From Talinum fruticosum (taxonomy: Eukaryota > Streptophyta > Magnoliopsida > Caryophyllales > Talinaceae), in contig JAITYX010000012.1 in assembly GCA_021018815.1 (NCBI GenBank), positions 434,001 through 498,000 on the forward strand: a stretch of DNA of 64,000 nt, read 5' to 3'. Shown piece by piece: positions 57,136 to 64,000 of the stretch; position 1 is the stretch's first letter; each line of letters begins with the position of its first letter. Made by a program: the position numbers and the translations under genes. The notes beneath the pieces are model-generated. The model had not been told where the DNA came from. It ran no database searches and saw only the letters and a program-made list of their open reading frames with translations.

Positions 57136-57523
57136 ATCTCCCCTTTTTGATGAAAGGCATTCCATACTTAGACAGAAACTTTGTTAGTGATAAAGATCTG
57201 ATTATATAAGCTTGCTCGAAGGTAACTTAAGAGATCATAGTGAGAGCGAAAGTAACAGAGCAAGAAACAAGATAAAATCCGATAAATACTCAACAATTAT
57301 TAAAGAAATGCATTTCTTCATTATCATCAGAAAAATTATTTATAGAGGGTGAGAGAGACTCCCTAAACAAAACAACAAATGTTTTCTATTCTCCCCTTGC
57401 CTTTCAAAGAAAAACAACAAAAAATATAGGAAGAATTCAATAAGAAGTACATATCTGATGTCCGGACAAAAAAATGAAATGAGACACTCGTAAATAAAAG
57501 ACTAAGAAACTAAGGGGGAAAGA
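57136..57523 (-). promoter_or_regulatory. 3' region with polypurine tracts, copy M4
   Basis: Minus: CATCAAAAAGGGGAGATTG at the LTR edge; 'ggcaaggggagaat' at 57388-57401; 'gtttagggagtctctctc' near 57360. Non-coding otherwise. Confidence 0.65.
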
Positions 57524-59118
57524 TTAGTCGGGCTGAGCAGGAAGGATGAGAGGTGCGTCGACGCCGATAAGATCTTGACAATGTGCTTGAGCGCGGCGGA
57601 GGAAGTACGAGGATCTCTGGCATCGGCTCGGTTCGAGTGGTCGACCCGGAACTAGGTCGTCTAGAGGCTCGTCCTCTTGGAACTTAGCGACCGGAGGGGT
57701 GTGCTTTGGCTGACCTCGCTGCCGACTTTCCTTGATCGCGAGGTTCTTCGACCCACTCGGACTCGCTGTCCGAGCCGATCACTTTGGTTGCGCTTCGAGA
57801 GCACCCGGACCCTCGCTTGCTCGGTCCTTGACCTTCTTGTTCTCCTTGCCCTTCCGGTTCTCCTTGATCGAAGGAGCTGCCTCAGCCCGCAGCTCCTCCG
57901 CTTCTTCTTCTCCTCTCGTCCGTGGAGGACTTGGCGGGGCTCGAGGATTCCTCGAGTTGTCCGAGTCTCCTTGATCCCGAGCTGCCTTAGATCGTCTCTC
58001 CCGAAAGAGCTCGATCAACTCCTCTCGCTCTTTCACCAGAGCCTTCATCTCAAGGAGTACGTCCTGCCGCTCTCGAAGTTCGATTAGGTGGTTTTTTGGT
58101 TGATGGTCATACACTGGAAGACAACCTTGAATGACCGGAGAAGGTCCTTAAGTTCCAAGGACACGTAAGAAATTTTATCCATGAAAGCAAGTGGACAAAA
58201 TGGAAGAAAGAGTTTTAGAAGCACTCGAGGTGGAGGCGCCACCGGGTGGAGCAGGAAGAGAAAGAGGGGCATCTTTCCGAGTCCGAGGCGGAGAAGGTCG
58301 CCTTAGCTCGAGCTGTGAACCCGGACACCAGGTTGGGTTTCCCGATATCCGTATCGCGAAGTTCCTTTTTGCCAACTACAATGGCAGCCTCATAAACTGC
58401 GTTCCGATCCGAGGGAAGAGGAACTTTGAATTGTTTGAAAATGAGAGTAAGAAGAGCACCGAAAGGGAGAGGGGTGTTCTTCTTGTTCCGAGTTTGAGCT
58501 GGCACAGCTGCCATTTGCTCAACGATGGAAGGAAAGAGGTCTACTTCGTAGCCCTCTAGGATGTCAAAAAGAGCTTTAAGATGCTTGGAGTTGGGGTTCT
58601 CCTTGCTGGAGTGCTGTGAGAAGAAGGTTCTCATCAACAAGAAACACAAAAGGCGAGCTTCGACTTTAGTTGGGTCATAGAAAAGTTTTTGCATGACCCA
58701 GGGAACACTTTTGTATACTTTTCAAAGAAGTCGTCGACCACCTCATTGGAAGGTATTAGATTGTTGTTCAAGAAGAGGGAAGATACTTTGAACAGGACGA
58801 TGGAGGAGGGAAGTATTGATTCAAACAAGTTATGTTCCGAACTCTGGAGGTTATAATACCTTCGGAGCTGGAAAGATGAGTGTAAAACTCGGATACGAGT
58901 TCAGGATAGATGAACTCGCTGAAATAAACAAAAGTTGTAGACCCCGGTCGACTGAATGTGAGGCAAGCACGAAAATTTTGTGGTTGGGGAGAATTTATCA
59001 TCCAGCGCAAGATGCTAGGTGACAAGGAGTTTAGAATTTGAGGGGACTTCTTGGCTTTTTGTGCGGGGTTTCTTTGTGGCGAGCCAAGAAAATCGGAGTG
59101 AGAACCTCTTTTCGACAT
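57524..59118 (-). pseudogene. ORF3, copy M4 (best-preserved full span)
   Basis: ATG at 59118 opens MSKRGSHSDF; the stop at 57524-57526 gives a span of ~531 codons. Blocks in order: basic head (to ~58960), 'FVYFSEFIYPELVSEFY', 'NEVVDDFFEKYTKVFPG' (58634-58828), 'MRTFFSQHSSKENPNSK', 'ALFDILEGYEVDLFPSIV', 'PFGALLTLIFKQFKVPL' (58215-58694), then 'EMKALVKEREELIELF', a heptad-like coiled-coil candidate, and a Glu/Arg-rich tail (57779-58114). Only a few frameshifts break it. A frame extends upstream to 59232 with a Phe/Leu-rich stretch, but that is the CT-rich leader translated; MSKRG is chosen because it aligns with every other copy. Function is unknown. Confidence 0.8.
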
Positions 59119-59393
59119 ATTGATGGAGAAAAGAGAGAGTAGATAAGCTTGAGAGAGAATAAAAGAAAAGAGCTCGAAGAAAGTAAAAGGTAAAAGGAAA
59201 AAGTAGAAGAAGAATGAGTTTGAGAGCAACATAGCTTACTAGAGATGTTCTTCGAGAAGCTTGAGAGCGTTGTGTGTCGCTTTTAGTTACTGAGAACTAG
59301 GTCACGAGGATTTGATTTCGAGAGATAGAGTAAGAAAAGAGTAAAGTAAAGAAATGAAGGAGAATATGCGCTATTTATAAGAAAAATAAACGT
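59119..59393 (-). promoter_or_regulatory. ORF3 promoter, copy M4, cut by element N
   Basis: TATAAATA-like box on minus (plus 59372-59379), 254-261 bp before the ATG, followed by a pyrimidine-rich leader (minus strand). Element N starts at 59394, only 14 bp beyond the box, so the upstream promoter part and pol of this copy are displaced. Confidence 0.65.
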
Positions 59394-60971
59394 TGAAGAC
59401 TCTGTCCTTATACTTACACGTTTCGAGTTCCATCCAGGAATGACGTAAAAGAACTCTTCTCTCATAGGGTTTTGATTTCAAGTCATTCTATGTACCTTAT
59501 AAACTATTCCGAGTGATATAACATTTCCTCTTAGTGTTATAGAATATATTATGGTACTTACGCCGACTCGACCGACTCGGAAAGCTTACTTCTATATGCC
59601 ACTTCACACCGAGTTACGAGTCACCCAACACTCGGATATATCGTATATTCAAACACAATGTTTTCCGCGCTTAAACTCATGTCCGACTTAATTGTTCAGG
59701 AATTACATTGTTCCAAGTCAAGCATATTTAGTTTGCATTGTGTTTAGTCTAGATCAAGTCTGTTTCTTTATCGACTTGATTGTCCTCTAGACTCGACTAA
59801 GATGGAATTTGAGTTTGATGGATATTAGACTCGGAAAATTCCATTTCTTTTCCGACATAGATAATTAGTCACTTAATTATCTTAATTATCTTATTATCTC
59901 GTGTCTAATCTTGGACCAAAGTATTTCATACTTTGAGAACCAAATTGATTTACTTTTGTAGGTTATTCAAACGAGGCTATCCTAAATTTGAATCATAAAA
60001 GTAATCGGCTTTAAAACGTCAAATCACCAGCAGACAAGGCTTGTTCTACCTCGACCTAGCCCCGCATCAATCGTGTCATGGTTGTTCTGTTTCCAAAGCT
60101 GAAACCCGCAACACCAAGTTCAACGATGGTTTCCACCTTATTTTTCAAGACACCACCAGTGGTTTTCGGACTTCCAAAGGAGTCAAGAACCGTTGCTCAA
60201 CGTTCATATCTCAACCGATATTTTCCGAGTGACTCGGAAAATCCTTCACAACGGTCACAAAGGACCTCCGGTCGGAAGATGGACACAACGGCTCTGCTGC
60301 TTGGTCATCTATATATAGAAGCCAACTATCAAGACTTGAAGATTGCCGAATCTATTGTCAATACACATACTTAAGCAAAAGTCATTGTATTCATACTCAA
60401 TCTTCTACTTACAACTCTAATTCCGTAATTCACAAATGTCCGAGTTGTAAGGTCTTGTACTCGATTACAAACACTTTCTCTCTTACGCTCTAAGTAAGGT
60501 CCCTTGATTGAGTCGTAAAGGTTAACTCAGCTCGGTTGTCCCTAACTTTAAGGGTGATCTCAATTAGGAAGTAATAGATCAAATAAGGTAATTTTTGAGT
60601 CTAGGAAAAACTTGTAAGGTGTTGTCTAAGGGAGCAACTCGGGTTAAATCGGTCTACTGTATTTTGTGGACTCAAAATAGTCGATTCGACTTCGTGCTTG
60701 GATTAGCACGGTCTATGGTTTTCTGCCCCAAGAGGGTTTCCACGTACTTTATGAGTTATTACTTTTCCGAGTACATTCTAGACTCGGACAGCTTTGAATT
60801 CTGCTCAATCTATTTCTTCACCGCTTACTGAATTCGAGTTTATGTTTTTTAAGTTTAACCTTGCCTCATGCTCACCTCGGATTCATATCTATTTTAAAAT
60901 TCAAGCAAATTTCATCATCATCCTATTCACCCCCTCCAGGGTGACTTAGCCTCTCCCCGAGCAAACCTTCA
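59394..60971 (+). mobile_element. 5' LTR of element N
   Basis: It starts TGAAGACTCTG and ends GCAAACCTTCA, 1578 bp, followed at once by a primer site and gag. The TATA box reads TATATATA (60310-60317). The five bases before it are aacgt; the matching copy should follow the 3' LTR outside the window. Frames at 60041-60374 and 60595-60831 are LTR sequence. Confidence 0.92.
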
Positions 60972-60973
60972 AT

Positions 60974-60991
60974 TGGTATCAAAGTCTAGCC
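60974..60991 (+). promoter_or_regulatory. Primer-binding site for initiator-Met tRNA
   Basis: TGGTATCAAAGTCTAGCC lies 2 bp after the LTR. It matches TGGTATCAGAGCC, the complement of the 3' end of plant initiator-Met tRNA, with a few changes. This is where minus-strand DNA synthesis would start. Confidence 0.85.
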
Positions 60992-61032
60992 TTTCGTAAA
61001 AGGTTCTAACAATCCGAAGGTCTAAAGATCAA

Positions 61033-62870
61033 ATGGCCCGGAACAACGGAGAGTTCGATGAAGGAAGGTCTTCCAAGTAGACCACCAAAGTTCAAAGGAT
61101 CTAATTTTGTGCACTTGGAATAAACTCATGGAATGTTTCCTGCTTGGATCATAATGAAGATGTATGGAACATCATACAAGAAGGAAACTATCTTCCCATG
61201 AAGACAGTAGAAACAAGACTCGTGCCCAAGATCAAGGCGAGTACACCACCGAGGAAGCAGAGAAGTTTAGAAAGAACTTGAAGGCAATGAACATTCTAAT
61301 GTGCGCCATCAGCTAAGAAGAATACAACCGAGTGTCCGCTCGTGACACTGCCAAACAAGTGTGGGACACATTGGTCAACACTTATGAAGGTACAAGCCGA
61401 GTCGGACAAGCAAAGATAAGCCAATATCTTCATAAATATGAGCTATTCAAGATGGAGCCGGAAGAAAACATCACTCGGATGTTCATTCGATTTACAAAGA
61501 TTACCAACAATCTCAAATCTCTGGGTAAAAAGATTTCCCACGAGGAAATGTGCGGAAAGATACTCGAAGCCTACTTAAGAAAAGATGGGGTCCCAAGGTG
61601 ACAGCTATCGAAGAGGCTCGGAACTTGTCTCTACCGAAGCCGGACGAACTCGTTGGGAAGCTTCTAACCCATGAGATCCACCTGGAAGAGGAGGATGCAG
61701 AGGTCGGCACTAAAAAGAACATTGCGTTGAAAGCCTCGGAAACCGAGAGAAGCAAATCTGAGTTCTTCTAATTTAGAAGAGGATCCCATGGCAATTATTG
61801 CTAGAGGCTTCAAGAGAATGATGAAGCACAAGAGATGGGATAAGAAGCAAAAAGAAGAGTTCTACAAGAAAGACAAGAAGGATAGAAAAGGTAAGTACTC
61901 TTCTCCTTCAAAGTTATCTTTGTCTAAGAACTCCGGTTGCTTTGAATGCGGCAGCAAGGAAGATATAGTCAAAGACTATCCAAAGAGAAAAAGGGACAGA
62001 AGGAAGAAAAAGGCTATGATGGCCACATGGAGTGACGAGGACTCATTAGAAGATGACGAGGACTTAGATGACTCAAAGTGTCCGATGGCACTTTCGACTC
62101 GAAGCGAAACAGAGTCGGACTCGGATCAATCGGACAATGAGGAAGCAAATCCTCAAGAGGTAATCGAATACTTTCTCAAATTCTCCAAAGTTGATTTGGC
62201 TAAGTATATTTTCACTTTGGAAGAAAAGTCCAATTTTGATTCTTCTCACTTTAAAGAACAACTTGAGTCAATTTCCTCTAGGAGCGACTCTTTAAAAAAT
62301 AAGTTGGAAAAACTCGGACTCACACTCGAGAGAACTCAAGACTAGTGCTCAATCCAATGAGACCGAGTCCGAGTTACTCGAAAAGAGAATGAGCAATTAA
62401 AGCAAAAGCTCAACAAGTCTCAAGATCTTGTTTTAAAGTTTACTCAAGGTCAGAAAATCATCGACATGCTCTTCGGATCTCAATGTGTCTCCTTCGAAAA
62501 GGTCTTGGTTTTAACAAAGAGAAGGAGTCCAATTCCTACTCTAAGCTTTTCAAAAGGATTCCAGAACCATAAAGTTCAGGAAAGCTAAGCACGGTCCCAT
62601 TCATAAAAGGATTGAGCCCGGACCAACTTATAGGAGAAAACCATCTCCACCGATTTATAAAAGAAAAGCTTTTCAAAAATAAAGAGACATAGACTCGGTT
62701 CTCTAAACGGAAGACTCGGAATCGGACCGGACCCAAAGTCACTCAAATCTGGGTTTCAAAAAGCCTTCTTCCTCGAGAAAAGACCACGAGTAAAGGGTGT
62801 TACTAGGTTCGTTAGAAGAAGTGAGAAGGGTTAGTTTGTTTTTATTTTTGCGGGGCACTCGGAAAAGATC
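61033..62870 (+). pseudogene. Element N: copia gag
   Basis: ATG at 61033 (MARNNGEFDEGR), shifted out of frame within ~20 codons. Main blocks: 'DTAKQVWDTLVNTYEG' and 'AKISQYLHKYELFKMEPEE' (61332-61601), 'PKVTAIEEARNLSLPKPDE' (61550-61771), and 61788-62345 with 'RWDKKQKEEFYKKDKKDRK'. The zinc knuckle reads CFECGSKEDIVKDY, so His and the last Cys are replaced by Asp and Tyr. After it come 'ATWSDEDS', an acidic stretch, and a coiled-coil-like tail (near 62280-62440) that shifts frame at 62345. Gag packages element RNA; this copy cannot encode it whole. Confidence 0.85.
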
Positions 62871-64000
62871 AAAAGGACATTGGTACCTGGACGAGTGGAT
62901 GCTCACGCCACATGTTAGGAGACTCGGGACTCTTTTCCGAGTTAGAAAAGTACAAAGCAGGAAAAGTCACGTTTGGAGATGATAGTAAAGGCAAGATAAT
63001 TGGGATACGTAAGATTGGAAAGGATGGCAATCGGTCGACCCAGATATAGCTTGTCAAAGGATTAAAGTACTTGCTTAGCATCTCTCAATTGTATGATAAA
63101 GGTTAAGAGGTAAGACTCACTTAGACCAAGCTGTATTATATTTGACGTAGCTACCAAAGAAATCAAGTCTGTCGGGTAAGAGATCGGGTAATACGTACAT
63201 TATTCCTCTTTCTAACCCAAATCGAATTTATCTTGTTTAAAAGCATCACTTTATGATGATTCATGGACATGGCATCGTAGATTAGGTCATGTTAGCATGC
63301 ATACAATCAAGACACCGGCATCTCATGGTTTAGTCAAAGGATTGTCTAATTGTGCTTTCAAGAAAGACAAAGTTTATGAAGCATGCACAAAAGGGAAACA
63401 AGTCGGATCGTCATTCAAATCCTCGAAGACAGTTTCCACATCCAAGGTGCTTGAATTGCTACATATGGACTTATGGGGTGAAATCCTGTTAAGAGCCTCG
63501 GAGGTAAATCATATGTACTTGTTATTGTTGATGATTACTCACGATTTACCTAGGTGTGTTTTCTCAAGCATGAAAATGAAGCATTCAAAGAGTTTAGCAA
63601 GCTCGCGAGAAAGATCCAAGTTGAGTCTCGGACTCGGATCCAGAGAATTCGAACCGACCATGGAAGGGAGTTTGACTACTCGGAATTCTCGAGTTTTGTG
63701 ACAAGAATGGTATCTCTCACAACTTCTCAGTACCAAGATCTCCTCAACAAAATGGATTAGTGGAGAGAAAGAACATAACTCTCGAAGAAATACCTAGGAC
63801 AATGATGATTGAGCACAATCTACCCTACTATTTCCGGACCGAGGCGATCAACACAGCCCAACTACACTTTGAACAGATGCCTCGTCGGACCCATTCGAAG
63901 AAAACACCATATGAGCTCTACAAAGGGAAGAAACCCAACATCTCATACTTTAAACCCTTTAGATGTAAGTGTTTTGTTCACAACAATGGTAAGGATCACC
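62871..64000 (+). pseudogene. Element N: protease and integrase, cut by window end
   Basis: The protease motif starts 'GHWYLD' near 62877, but an extra base turns the DSG triad out of frame (gacgagtgg instead of gacagtgg). The HHCC zinc region is at 63297-63400 ('MHTIKTPASHG', 'EACTKGKQ'). The integrase core shows 'LELLHMDLWGE', 'RIRTDHGREFDYSEF' and 'PQQNGLVERKN' (63740-63775), so the residues of the DDE triad are all present, though in different frames. The window ends in the linker 'KCFVHNNGKDH'. RT, RNase H, ORF3 and the 3' LTR should follow beyond 64000. Confidence 0.87.

Noticed and set aside
59119..59232. Signal peptide at the N-terminus of ORF3 copy M4 (Phe/Leu-rich extension before MSKRG)
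   Set aside because: It is the pyrimidine-rich leader in translation; other copies lack an in-frame upstream ATG and their ORF3 starts align at MSKRG/MAKRG.

Overview
This window looks like repeat-rich plant heterochromatin. Every stretch of coding sequence I can recognise belongs to a transposable element. I see no intact host gene, no rRNA, no tRNA and no CRISPR array. The plant origin rests on the element families present: Ty1/copia elements primed by initiator-Met tRNA with an extra 3' ORF (the Sirevirus/Maximus pattern), Ty3/gypsy LTRs of the 'TGTAGACACC' and 'TGTAATACCC' types, an L1 LINE ending in a plant-type RNase H, and CACTA ends. Nearly all reading frames are broken, so most entries are pseudogenes.

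The dominant family, called here the copia-ORF3 family, can be assembled from its pieces. It has an LTR of about 1.36-1.61 kb starting TGAAGACTCGG and ending GCAAACCTTCA, then an initiator-Met primer site, then gag with a CCHC knuckle. Protease, integrase, reverse transcriptase and RNase H follow. After the pol stop comes a gap of about 0.57 kb carrying its own TATAAATA box and CT-rich leader. A third ORF of about 500-540 codons follows, then a 3' region with several polypurine runs, then the 3' LTR. Eight copies or partial copies that keep internal sequence lie in both orientations and interrupt one another, with two solo LTRs and small LTR or pol scraps besides.

Layout: 1-1925 gypsy LTR; 1926-6603 tandem Tat-like gypsy LTRs with leaders, a 44-bp tandem repeat and a pol tail; 6604-13883 minus-strand copia scraps followed by element A (gag-pol plus 5' LTR); 13884-15355 plus-strand derivative whose gag is joined directly to the ORF3 promoter and ORF3; 15356-16940 gypsy pol, minus; 16941-19028 unassigned, with exon-like blocks; 19029-22729 (AT)n tract and an L1 LINE split by a solo LTR; 22730-36039 at least three truncated minus-strand copia-ORF3 copies plus a plus-strand solo LTR; 36040-39401 inverted gypsy LTR fragments; 39402-43959 plus-strand copia pol and ORF3; 43960-48826 minus-strand copia-ORF3 copy; 48827-51876 gypsy LTR pieces around unassigned sequence; 51877-54465 one clear and one weaker CACTA end; 54478-55065 copia and Tat scraps; 55524-59393 minus-strand copia-ORF3 copy; 59394-64000 plus-strand element N (5' LTR, PBS, gag, start of pol), running off the window.

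The most notable signal is the third ORF. In six copies its start codon lies 169-264 bp downstream of a TATAAATA-type box in the pol-ORF3 gap, followed by a pyrimidine-rich leader. This suggests the ORF had its own promoter and was not expressed only from the LTR. Two solo LTRs have perfect 5-bp target duplications that date nested insertions relative to each other. The calls rest on reading the sequence and on knowledge of the families; no database search was run.
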